A stretch of DNA of 5,474 nt from Candidatus Aenigmatarchaeota archaeon (GTDB lineage: Archaea > EX4484-52 > GLR71), in assembly GCA_023134675.1 (NCBI GenBank), contig JAGLUQ010000075.1, positions 1 through 5,474 of the forward strand. Reading direction: 5' to 3'. The notes under the pieces are model-generated. The model was not told the DNA's origin. It ran no database searches and worked only from the letters and a program-made list of their open reading frames with translations. A program made the position numbers and the translations under genes. Positions within the stretch are counted from its first letter, which is position 1. Each line of letters opens with the position of its first letter. Positions 1 to 5,247 of the stretch are shown piece by piece.

Positions 1-179
1 TCAACCTCTCTGTCCTTAAGCTTTTCCCAGCCGGAAATAAGCTCATAGTTATGGCAGAAAGGACACCTGAAATTGCAGCCGGGAAGAAATATGACAGATG
101 TAATCATCCCGTCCCAGTCTACAAAAGAATTTTCTATGAAACCAAAAATTTTAAGGTCTGTCTCAGTTTTTGATTGCAT
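1..179 (-). CDS. nrdG: Anaerobic ribonucleoside-triphosphate reductase activating protein (radical SAM), 3' part missing
   Basis: Only the first 59 codons are in the window; the gene runs off the left edge. NrdG is the radical-SAM activase that uses a [4Fe-4S] cluster and S-adenosylmethionine to place the glycyl radical on NrdD. The visible part has the family N-terminus (KIFGFIENSFVDWDG, then SVIFLPGCNF) and the radical-SAM cluster motif CxxxCxxC at C35, C39 and C42, followed by His-Asn (CPFCHN), as is typical of NrdG and related activases. The ATG at 177-179 is chosen because about 30 residues precede the cluster motif, as usual in the family, and a GAGGAG ribosome site lies 7 nt upstream. 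The start lies inside the end of the redoxin gene (17-bp overlap), so the two are probably translationally coupled. Its position downstream of nrdD supports an activase for this NrdD rather than for another glycyl-radical enzyme. Confidence 0.93.
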   Translation of the reverse strand, partial: MQSKTETDLKIFGFIENSFVDWDGMITSVIFLPGCNFRCPFCHNYELISGWEKLKDREV

Positions 180-423
180 CTATAAGCTCCTCTCTTGAAG
201 GTATCTGTGATCTCCATGAAACTATCTCAGAATCATCAGAGTCCACAACAATTGTAGTAGGAGTGCCCATGACAGCATGGAAAGCAGCTTCGCTCATACC
301 CTCGACATCATTGACATTGAACTCTTTGACCTTAAGTCCCATATCTTCCATAACATCACGTACAACCAGCTTTGCCGGAGAACAGTTAGGACAATTGTCC
401 TGCCAAAATATCTTCACTTCCAT
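163..423 (-). CDS. Small thioredoxin/glutaredoxin-like redoxin, likely reductant of the class III ribonucleotide reductase
   Basis: This 86-residue protein has the thioredoxin-fold pattern: a first beta strand (VKIFW), a redox-active CPNC motif at C11-C14 at the start of a helix, and the cis-proline signature M-G-T-P-T with Pro55 before the strand TTIVV. Length and motif fit archaeal glutaredoxin-like or NrdH-like redoxins. It has no signal peptide, so it should be cytosolic. It lies between nrdD and nrdG and overlaps nrdG by 17 bp. Some class III reductases are known to be reduced by thioredoxin or an NrdH-type redoxin (with a ferredoxin-dependent disulfide reductase in Methanosarcina) instead of formate; a redoxin in this operon suggests that mode here. 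The specific partner is inference; a general dithiol oxidoreductase is the alternative. The start is set by an AGGTGGT ribosome site 6 nt upstream. Confidence 0.9.
   Translation of the reverse strand: MEVKIFWQDNCPNCSPAKLVVRDVMEDMGLKVKEFNVNDVEGMSEAAFHAVMGTPTTIVVDSDDSEIVSWRSQIPSREELIDAIKN
187..192 (-). promoter_or_regulatory. Ribosome binding site of nrdG, inside the redoxin gene
   Basis: On the minus strand GAGGAG lies 7 nt before the nrdG ATG. It supports the start at 179 although this overlaps the end of the upstream gene, and suggests coupled translation. Confidence 0.6.
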
Positions 424-429
424 ACCATT

Positions 430-436
430 ACCACCT
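430..436 (-). promoter_or_regulatory. Ribosome binding site of the redoxin gene
   Basis: On the minus strand AGGTGGT lies 6 nt before the ATG at 423; AGGTG matches the archaeal Shine-Dalgarno consensus GGAGGTGAT. It fixes the redoxin start. Confidence 0.65.
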
Positions 437-453
437 ATATAAAAAGAGACGCT

Positions 454-503
454 GTAAATCTTTTGTATTAATCTATAAGTCTTCCGCCTTAAAAAGATTT
501 TAC
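454..503. repeat. Imperfect inverted repeat between nrdD and the redoxin gene
   Basis: The arm GTAAATCTTTT (454-464) is complementary to AAAAGATTTTAC (492-503) with one bulged base, giving 11 paired positions around a 27-nt loop. In the minus-strand transcript the loop contains a second short stem (TAAG/CTTA) capped by GCGGAAGA. It begins about 60 nt after the nrdD stop and could be a 3'-UTR structure, a processing or attenuation site, or chance in AT-rich DNA. Its place downstream of an in-frame TGA in nrdD makes it worth testing as a recoding element, but it shows no feature that I can securely match to a SECIS element. Confidence 0.4.
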
Positions 504-513
504 GGTCGTAGAT

Positions 514-523
514 AATATATATT
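514..523 (-). promoter_or_regulatory. Possible TATA box for redoxin-nrdG
   Basis: AATATATATT resembles an archaeal box A. Transcription would start around 492, giving a leader of about 70 nt to the redoxin ATG. The element is self-complementary, other AT-rich sites lie nearer (487-496 and 437-446), and the genes may simply be read through from nrdD, so this is weak. Confidence 0.22.
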
Positions 524-537
524 GGAGTCTTTGTTTT

Positions 538-567
538 CTATCTATCGATTTTACAACCATAACCTCA
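538..567 (-). other. In-frame TGA in the expected glycyl-radical motif of nrdD, with short downstream extension
   Basis: On the minus strand the codons read R-C-S, TGA, G-Y-G-C-K-I-D-R, TAG. Class III reductases carry the radical glycine in an R-x-x-G-Y/F motif near the C-terminus, after a four-cysteine zinc site. Here Gly-Tyr follows directly after the TGA; skipping the TGA gives R-C-S-G-Y. From the last zinc cysteine (C657) this Gly is 13 residues away without the TGA codon and 14 with it, against 16 in the E. coli (C665 to G681) and phage T4 enzymes. After Gly-Tyr the sequence no longer resembles the usual C-terminal tail and ends at TAG. Whether the extension is translated cannot be told from sequence. 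Confidence 0.35.
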
Positions 568-2574
568 ACTGCATCTTGTTATGCCATCCACTTTAATATC
601 TCCGCATCTGTCGCACTTGTCTTTCAGGCCTGTCATCTTGTTATGGCATGTCTTGCATAATGTCATCTCCGGAGAGAAAGCAATCTGGGTATTCTGCGTG
701 TTCTTGAAAGTCTTCATGACAAAATTTGTAAGGGACCGTGGTTCAGGCTGTGACTCGCCAAGCCAGACATGCGTCATCGCACCCGCATCAATAAGCGGAT
801 GGAAACTGCCTTCCTTAGTGACCCTGTCCATAGGCGACATAGGAGCACCGATATTGAAATATGTGGAATTTGTATAATATATATACGGCGTACCCAACTT
901 ACCCTTAACAACCTTTTCAGCAGATTTAGGATAATGCTCCATATCAAGCTTTGCCATCCTGTAAGCTGTTGACTCTGCCGGCGTCTGCTCTAAAGGCATA
1001 TGTATATTATACTTTTTTCCAAGTTCCTCTGCTCTCTTTCTCATGTATGCTATTGTCTTAAGCCCAAATTTGTAAGCACCCACAGACTCATGCATCTCCT
1101 CACCCGTCACATACTGTACAAGCTCATTCAAGCCCAGCATACCAAGAAGGAAAGACGCCTTATCAAACCTGTAATACGGCTCGCCGTCAAGATTCATAGT
1201 AAGTATCGGAAGAGAGCTTGCAGAGCCAAGGGCAAGTATCCTTCTTATGAAATCCTTTTTCTGTACATGCGCCTTTGCCGAAAGCTCCATAGCATTATCA
1301 ATCTTCTCTAAAAGTACTGTCTCATCGCCGCGTGCACAATAAGCAGCCCTTGGCAGGTTGATAGTAACATTCTGCATAGCTGAATATCTCATCTTCCACG
1401 GGCTTTTGGCGTCAAGAAGATCGCTCTCATTCAGTTTGAACTGAAGACGGCAGCACTCAGATATTTTTGCCTCATCACCGCGGTCAAAGATGAAATATGT
1501 ATTTCCCATCTTTGTGGCAACCTCACTTGCAAGATCCAGAAACTCCTCGTTCCCGTCTGTCTTAAAGAACCTGTCAGTTATATGAAGGTCTGGCTTCGGA
1601 AAGAAAAAAGGCCTGCCGTAAGCATCACCCTTAAGATATACTTCAAAGGCAGCCCTGGCAAACATCTGCGCCTCTTCTGCATAATCAGAATAAGTGTTTC
1701 CTGTAAACTTACCGCCCGGTCCTATAGCAGGAACATCCAGGAAATGCTTTGGAACTTCCCAATAATAATTAGTGTCTGTAAAAGTCACCTGCCCACCACG
1801 AGATACTGCCTGCTGTGCAAACTCATATATCATCATCTGTGCAAGCTGTTTTATCCTGTCGTAATCCATACCTTTAAGATAAGGAGCTATGAAAAGGTTG
1901 ACCGCATCCCAGCCGATTGCGCCTGCAAACTGTCCCTGGAGAGCTGCCGCAAACTTTGTCATATGCAATATAAGAACATCAGCATGCTTTGCAGGTTTCG
2001 CCACAGTCAGATTGCCCCTGCCATCCATCACAAGCCCGTACTTCTTCAGGAACTCTATGGAATTTCCGGAACAGTAAGGCCTGTCTATATAGTCAAGATC
2101 ATGCAGATGTATTGTCCCGTTCTGGTATGCTGTCGCGATATCATCCGAAAACACATTCAAAAGCGCATACTCTTTCTTGGCAATGCCGGATATCGTAAGG
2201 TTTATAGCTTCAGATGAATGGTGGACATTAGAGTTTTCCTTGTTGCTGTTGAAAAAAAGGCCGGTCATGTCATTCAGAGGCAGTCCAAGTCGCGTGTACT
2301 TCTTCCTGTATTCTTCATAGCCATGCTCAAGAAGCTTTGTGTTCGTTATCTCACGGACAAGAGGTGCCGATACAAATTTAAGGCTGGAATATTTTATGAA
2401 ACCCTCAACTTCTGTGGCTACCTTCAGCGCATCAGCCTCAGGCATATTCACCTCATTGACAAGCGATCTGACGATAAACATCTTGTCCCATGACCTTATG
2501 TCATCATCGCTTGTCCTTACAAAAAGAGTCCTGTCCTCAGAATCCACATCATTTTTTTTATTCTTGACTGCCAT
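565..2574 (-). CDS. nrdD: Anaerobic (class III) ribonucleoside-triphosphate reductase, C-terminus apparently cut at the glycyl-radical motif
   Basis: The 669-residue protein reduces ribonucleotides to deoxyribonucleotides under anaerobic conditions by glycyl/thiyl radical chemistry. Residues about 15-100 look like an archaeal-type, rather degenerate ATP-cone allosteric domain (IRSWDKMFIVRSLVNE to YTRLGLPLND). The catalytic barrel follows, with family stretches such as the HLHDLDYIDRPYCSGNSIEF region (156-175), QAVSRGGQVTFTDTN (255-269), and C374-C375-R376, the position of the thiyl-radical cysteine. A C-terminal zinc site is formed by C640, C643, C654 and C657. The expected R-x-x-G-Y radical motif is not completed: the frame ends ITRCS then TGA, with Gly-Tyr codons just beyond. 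The protein as read therefore lacks the radical glycine. The paired cysteines and adjacent redoxin gene suggest a redoxin-reduced subtype. Start: ATG with GGTGGA 4 nt upstream. Identity is certain; the true C-terminus is not. Confidence 0.95.
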   Translation of the reverse strand: MAVKNKKNDVDSEDRTLFVRTSDDDIRSWDKMFIVRSLVNEVNMPEADALKVATEVEGFIKYSSLKFVSAPLVREITNTKLLEHGYEEYRKKYTRLGLPLNDMTGLFFNSNKENSNVHHSSEAINLTISGIAKKEYALLNVFSDDIATAYQNGTIHLHDLDYIDRPYCSGNSIEFLKKYGLVMDGRGNLTVAKPAKHADVLILHMTKFAAALQGQFAGAIGWDAVNLFIAPYLKGMDYDRIKQLAQMMIYEFAQQAVSRGGQVTFTDTNYYWEVPKHFLDVPAIGPGGKFTGNTYSDYAEEAQMFARAAFEVYLKGDAYGRPFFFPKPDLHITDRFFKTDGNEEFLDLASEVATKMGNTYFIFDRGDEAKISECCRLQFKLNESDLLDAKSPWKMRYSAMQNVTINLPRAAYCARGDETVLLEKIDNAMELSAKAHVQKKDFIRRILALGSASSLPILTMNLDGEPYYRFDKASFLLGMLGLNELVQYVTGEEMHESVGAYKFGLKTIAYMRKRAEELGKKYNIHMPLEQTPAESTAYRMAKLDMEHYPKSAEKVVKGKLGTPYIYYTNSTYFNIGAPMSPMDRVTKEGSFHPLIDAGAMTHVWLGESQPEPRSLTNFVMKTFKNTQNTQIAFSPEMTLCKTCHNKMTGLKDKCDRCGDIKVDGITRCS

Positions 2575-2578
2575 TCAA

Positions 2579-2584
2579 TCCACC
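2579..2584 (-). promoter_or_regulatory. Ribosome binding site of nrdD
   Basis: GGTGGA on the minus strand lies 4 nt before the nrdD ATG, with the GGTG core used elsewhere in the window. It supports the start at 2574. Confidence 0.58.
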
Positions 2585-2658
2585 AGATTTAAAAAAATTC
2601 AAGATATTACACTTGCAAATTTTCCTTTCCAAAATAGTAAAAGATATTTGTAGCGAAA

Positions 2659-2670
2659 CATTAAAAAGGA
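2659..2670 (-). promoter_or_regulatory. Possible nrdD promoter element (box A)
   Basis: CCTTTTTAATG on the minus strand is TATA-like and would start transcription near 2639, leaving a leader of about 65 nt. A second candidate, CTTTTATATTC (2703-2713, minus), fits the consensus better but gives a leader of over 100 nt. The region is very AT-rich, so neither is secure. Confidence 0.22.
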
Positions 2671-2772
2671 TATTGATTGGATAAGATATGTTTTGCGAAA
2701 TGAATATAAAAGTATTGTATAAAGCGGTCATTGGATAGTAGTTTATATACAGGGAAAAAACACATTTTTATG

Positions 2773-2784
2773 ATTTTTAAAAAT
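2773..2784. repeat. Perfect 12-bp AT palindrome in the nrdD/ferredoxin divergent region
   Basis: ATTTTTAAAAAT is its own reverse complement and lies about 20 bp upstream of the ferredoxin TATA box. It could be an operator for a dimeric regulator, but such palindromes arise easily in AT-rich spacers. Confidence 0.25.
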
Positions 2785-2802
2785 AAGAATAATAGCAAAA
2801 AA

Positions 2803-2810
2803 TATATAAA
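2803..2810 (+). promoter_or_regulatory. TATA box of the ferredoxin gene
   Basis: TATATAAA is a close match to archaeal box A. Its centre is about 36 bp from the ferredoxin ATG, so transcription would begin near 2832 and leave a leader of about 11 nt. A further TTTATATA at 2742-2749 could be a second, upstream promoter. Confidence 0.5.
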
Positions 2811-2833
2811 CACAACCTCCAAAAAATAATGAA

Positions 2834-2838
2834 GTGAT
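2834..2838 (+). promoter_or_regulatory. Ribosome binding site of the ferredoxin gene
   Basis: GTGAT lies 4 nt before the ATG. The same GAAGTGAT context precedes the subunit I gene, so this is the local Shine-Dalgarno form. Confidence 0.55.
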
Positions 2839-2842
2839 TGTT

Positions 2843-3013
2843 ATGGCTGTAAAGATTAATCTTGATGAGTGCATGAAATGCATGGCATGCGTAAGCACCT
2901 GCGGACACGACGCTCTCAAGGAGACTGACAAAGGTCCTGTAGTGGATGCGAAAAAATGCACAGACTGCGGCGACTGCATAAATGTCTGCCCTGCAAACTG
3001 CATAAAGAAATGA
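2843..3013 (+). CDS. Small 2[4Fe-4S] ferredoxin
   Basis: The 56-residue protein has two cluster-binding motifs: C10-x2-C13-x2-C16-x3-C20 and C39-x2-C42-x2-C45-x3-C49-Pro. This is the classic bacterial/archaeal two-cluster ferredoxin, a soluble low-potential one-electron carrier. Two things differ from the textbook form: Cys20 is followed by Gly instead of Pro, and an extra Cys occurs at position 53 in the tail (PANCIKK). The start is supported by GTGAT 4 nt upstream and a TATA box about 36 bp upstream. The gene stands alone and is divergent from nrdD. Ferredoxin can reduce radical-SAM activases such as NrdG and, in Methanosarcina, the disulfide reductase that feeds the class III reductase; that this one does so is inference from location only. 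Physiological partners could equally be central-metabolism oxidoreductases. Confidence 0.95.
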   Translation: MAVKINLDECMKCMACVSTCGHDALKETDKGPVVDAKKCTDCGDCINVCPANCIKK

Positions 3014-3014
3014 A

Positions 3015-3039
3015 TTTTTCATATCTTAAAAAATGATAT
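3015..3039 (+). terminator. Possible terminator after the ferredoxin gene
   Basis: A run of five T directly follows the ferredoxin stop, then a 5-bp stem ATATC/GATAT with a 9-nt loop. Short T-runs can terminate archaeal transcription, but both signals are weak. Confidence 0.25.
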
Positions 3040-3106
3040 AAGCAGCCTTACTTCTGCAATACCCTATTTCAGACAGGTTCACTTCTAATGATCCATAAAG
3101 GCACCA

Positions 3107-3114
3107 ATATATAT
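3107..3114 (+). promoter_or_regulatory. TATA box of the ATPase subunit H-I operon, predicting a leaderless transcript
   Basis: ATATATAT is centred about 26-27 bp before the subunit H ATG (3137), the distance at which archaeal transcription starts. The 15 nt before the ATG (AACAAAATAATAGCT) contain no Shine-Dalgarno site. Together these predict that transcription begins at or next to the start codon. Confidence 0.55.
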
Positions 3115-3136
3115 CACCCCGAACAAAATAATAGCT

Positions 3137-3448
3137 ATGATAGAGAGAACTATAGAGAAAATCGCAGAGACCGAAAAAAAGACAGAGAAAGACCTTGAGC
3201 ATCTGGATAAGAGATGGAGCTTAAAACTCAGGGCAGAGAAAGCGATGAACATCAGGAGACTGAAAGATCACAGGAAAGATACAGCAAAGAAGATGGATAT
3301 AAGAAAAGAAGAAAATATGCACATAGTAGATAAAGAGATAAGGAAAATGGAAAAAGATACTGAAAGGCATTTGAAAGATATGGAAAATGCATGCTCTGAA
3401 AAAAAAGATTATATTCTTAAGATAATTGCAAAAAGCCTTAAAAGCTGA
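3137..3448 (+). CDS. ahaH: A-type ATP synthase stalk subunit H (coiled coil)
   Basis: This 103-residue protein is extremely rich in Lys, Glu, Asp and Arg, with regularly spaced hydrophobic residues and no proline, glycine or membrane segment. It should form one long alpha-helical coiled coil over nearly its full length. Size, composition and position directly before subunit I fit subunit H (also called G or F in V-type systems), which pairs with subunit E to form the peripheral stalk holding the catalytic A3B3 head against subunit I. Low-complexity charged coiled coils cannot be assigned by sequence alone, so the call rests largely on the neighbour. The start has a TATA box at leaderless distance and no ribosome site. 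The stop is 13 bp before the subunit I start, implying one operon. Confidence 0.78.
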   Translation: MIERTIEKIAETEKKTEKDLEHLDKRWSLKLRAEKAMNIRRLKDHRKDTAKKMDIRKEENMHIVDKEIRKMEKDTERHLKDMENACSEKKDYILKIIAKSLKS

Positions 3449-3453
3449 TAGAA

Positions 3454-3458
3454 GTGAT
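3454..3458 (+). promoter_or_regulatory. Ribosome binding site deciding the subunit I start
   Basis: GTGAT lies 3 nt before the ATG at 3462, in the same context (GAAGTGAT) as for the ferredoxin gene. It favours this start over an in-frame ATG 12 codons earlier at 3426. Confidence 0.62.
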
Positions 3459-3461
3459 ACT

Positions 3462-5240
3462 ATGTTCAGGCCCGAAAAGATGCGTGAGGTCTATGTTCTT
3501 GGATTAAGGAAAGACAGGGAAGACATACTCAAAAATATACAGCAATTAGGCACCATACACCTGAAGAAAACAGACATATCAGACCTGAACGAAACCCCAT
3601 CCGAACTCATACACGACGCAGTGCAGAGCCTGGAACAGATAAGAGAGATAAGAAAACTGTTCAAAGATAAAAAAAGCATCTTCGGAAAGAAAGCGGAGAA
3701 AGTAAAGATTGATGAGACAGGAGACGCCGCCTTCGCAGCAGTGTCTAAAAGATACATAGGCAGGATCCACAAGAGCGCAAAAGATATACTCAAAAGCGAA
3801 AATAAGCTTGAAGACAGAAGAAATGCTGTAGAGAAAAAGCTTGATCTTCTTGACCATTTCAGAGATGCAGACATAAGGCCTGAGTCAATATCAGATAACA
3901 GGAAATTTATCAGCGGCCTGGGAATCGTCAGAAAAAATAACCTCATAAAAATAAAAGACTTATGCGACTACAGGATTGCTGACGAGACTGAGGAGAAAGC
4001 ATACATCATATTTATATCAGGCAAAGATAACTGGAAAAAGATACACCATATCATAGACAGATTTGACACAGATGAAAAGAGCATAAGAGAATGCGCAAAA
4101 GACCTCAGGAAAGATCTGGAAGGTATCGAAAAACAGATAACCTACACAGAAGAATGCGCAAAAGAGATAATAAAAGAGAAAGCAAAGATACTTGCATACG
4201 AGGAAAGATGGAAAAACATAAAGGCGCGCCTGTCAAAAGAGAAGCTTCTTGGAAGGACTGAAAAGACTTTTGTCATCAACGGCTGGATACCTTCAGGAAA
4301 TCTGGGAAAGCTTGAAAGTATAGAAAGCATCGCAGTATTTGAAGGCAGGTCAAAGACAGAACCTCCCGTAAAACTTGACAACCCATCCTTCGTAAAGCCT
4401 TTCGAGAAGATAACAAGATGGTTCGGCCTACCTAAATATGGAGAGATAGACCCGACCATGTTCATCGCAGTCGGCTTTCCAATATTTTTTGCCATAATGC
4501 TCACCGATGTAGCATATGGTCTCATCCTTCTTGCCGCATCAGTCTTTGCATATTTCAAGACAGGCGATGAAGACCTGAAAGCACTTGCGCATATCCTCAT
4601 AATATCCTCAGCAGCAACAGTCATCGCAGGCCTCATCTTCGGAAGCGTCTTCGGAAACTTCTGGGGTTTCACATCAGTCCTTGACGCACTGAGAGACCCG
4701 ATAACAATACTCAAGATATCTCTCGCCATCGGCCTTGTCCACATCAACTTAGGTCTTGGCCTGAACCTCTACTCAAAGATAAAAGAGAAAAGCCGGGATG
4801 TCCTTGAGCCTTTGTCATGGATAGCCCTTGAAGCAGGAATCCTTGCAGCTATAATAGGAACAGAAACGATACAATACATAGGATATACTGCAATATCGCT
4901 GGTCTTCATCTACAGGCTAAAAGACGGCATCACAGGCTTCCTGTCAGTCCCGTCATTCTTCGGCTCATGGATATCCTACATCCGTCTGATGGCTCTTGCC
5001 GTAGCAACATCATGGCTCCAGTTTGTCATAAACATGGGTGTCACAGCAGCAGCAAAAGTATCAATAATCCTTGCAGCACTTGTCTTTGTCTTCGGCCATC
5101 TCTTCAACATGTCTCTGAATGTAGTCAGCGCATTTGTCCATTCTATGCGCCTGCATTACGTCGAGTTCTTTGAGCAGTTCTACGAATCAGGCGGTGAGGA
5201 ATTCACGCCTCTGAAGAATGAGAAAAAGTATAGTGGGTAA
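3462..5240 (+). CDS. ahaI: A-type ATP synthase membrane subunit I (V-ATPase subunit a homologue)
   Basis: With the start at 3462 the protein has 592 residues, somewhat short for a family usually near 600-700. Residues 1 to about 320 are a charged, helical cytosolic arm beginning with the family pattern FRPEKMREVYVLG and containing coiled-coil stretches that bind the peripheral stalk. From about 334 the membrane part follows, with the family motif GFPIFFAIMLTDVAYGLIL, then GSVFGNFWGF, and about seven or eight membrane helices. The two conserved arginines of the ion path are visible: R508 in SWISYIRLMALA and R563 in VHSMRLHYVEFFEQFY. Together with the c-ring (subunit K), subunit I forms the ion channel of the membrane motor. 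It follows subunit H, but no subunit K gene follows; a convergent mazG gene lies 7 bp beyond. Coupling ion (H+ or Na+) cannot be read from this subunit. Confidence 0.95.
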   Translation: MFRPEKMREVYVLGLRKDREDILKNIQQLGTIHLKKTDISDLNETPSELIHDAVQSLEQIREIRKLFKDKKSIFGKKAEKVKIDETGDAAFAAVSKRYIGRIHKSAKDILKSENKLEDRRNAVEKKLDLLDHFRDADIRPESISDNRKFISGLGIVRKNNLIKIKDLCDYRIADETEEKAYIIFISGKDNWKKIHHIIDRFDTDEKSIRECAKDLRKDLEGIEKQITYTEECAKEIIKEKAKILAYEERWKNIKARLSKEKLLGRTEKTFVINGWIPSGNLGKLESIESIAVFEGRSKTEPPVKLDNPSFVKPFEKITRWFGLPKYGEIDPTMFIAVGFPIFFAIMLTDVAYGLILLAASVFAYFKTGDEDLKALAHILIISSAATVIAGLIFGSVFGNFWGFTSVLDALRDPITILKISLAIGLVHINLGLGLNLYSKIKEKSRDVLEPLSWIALEAGILAAIIGTETIQYIGYTAISLVFIYRLKDGITGFLSVPSFFGSWISYIRLMALAVATSWLQFVINMGVTAAAKVSIILAALVFVFGHLFNMSLNVVSAFVHSMRLHYVEFFEQFYESGGEEFTPLKNEKKYSG

Positions 5241-5247
5241 AATAAGA

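Noticed and set aside
424..564. Frameshift restoring a normal NrdD tail
   Set aside because: The other two minus-strand frames beyond ITR read AVEVMVVKSIDRKQRL and QLRLWL-stop; neither contains the R-x-x-G-Y motif or the usual tail, so a single frameshift does not explain the end.
574..591. K661-V-D-G664-I as a divergent glycyl-radical motif within the NrdD frame
   Set aside because: It is only 7 residues from the last zinc cysteine, against 16 in the E. coli and T4 enzymes, and it lacks the Arg and the aromatic residue. It fits better as the segment before the true R-x-x-G-Y site.
1582..2217. 211-codon open frame on the plus strand
   Set aside because: It is antisense to the well-supported nrdD gene, has no family-like sequence and no ribosome site that I can see.
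2743..3022. Overlapping minus-strand open frames of 81-86 codons
   Set aside because: They are antisense to the ferredoxin gene, whose eight cluster cysteines and ribosome site are decisive.
3426..3461. Longer start for subunit I at ATG 3426, overlapping subunit H by 23 bp
   Set aside because: The extra 12 residues are not family-like, while the ATG at 3462 has a GTGAT site 3 nt upstream and begins with the usual FRPEKMREVYVLG pattern.
4142..4747. 201-codon open frame on the minus strand
   Set aside because: It is antisense to subunit I, whose motifs are clear across the same stretch.
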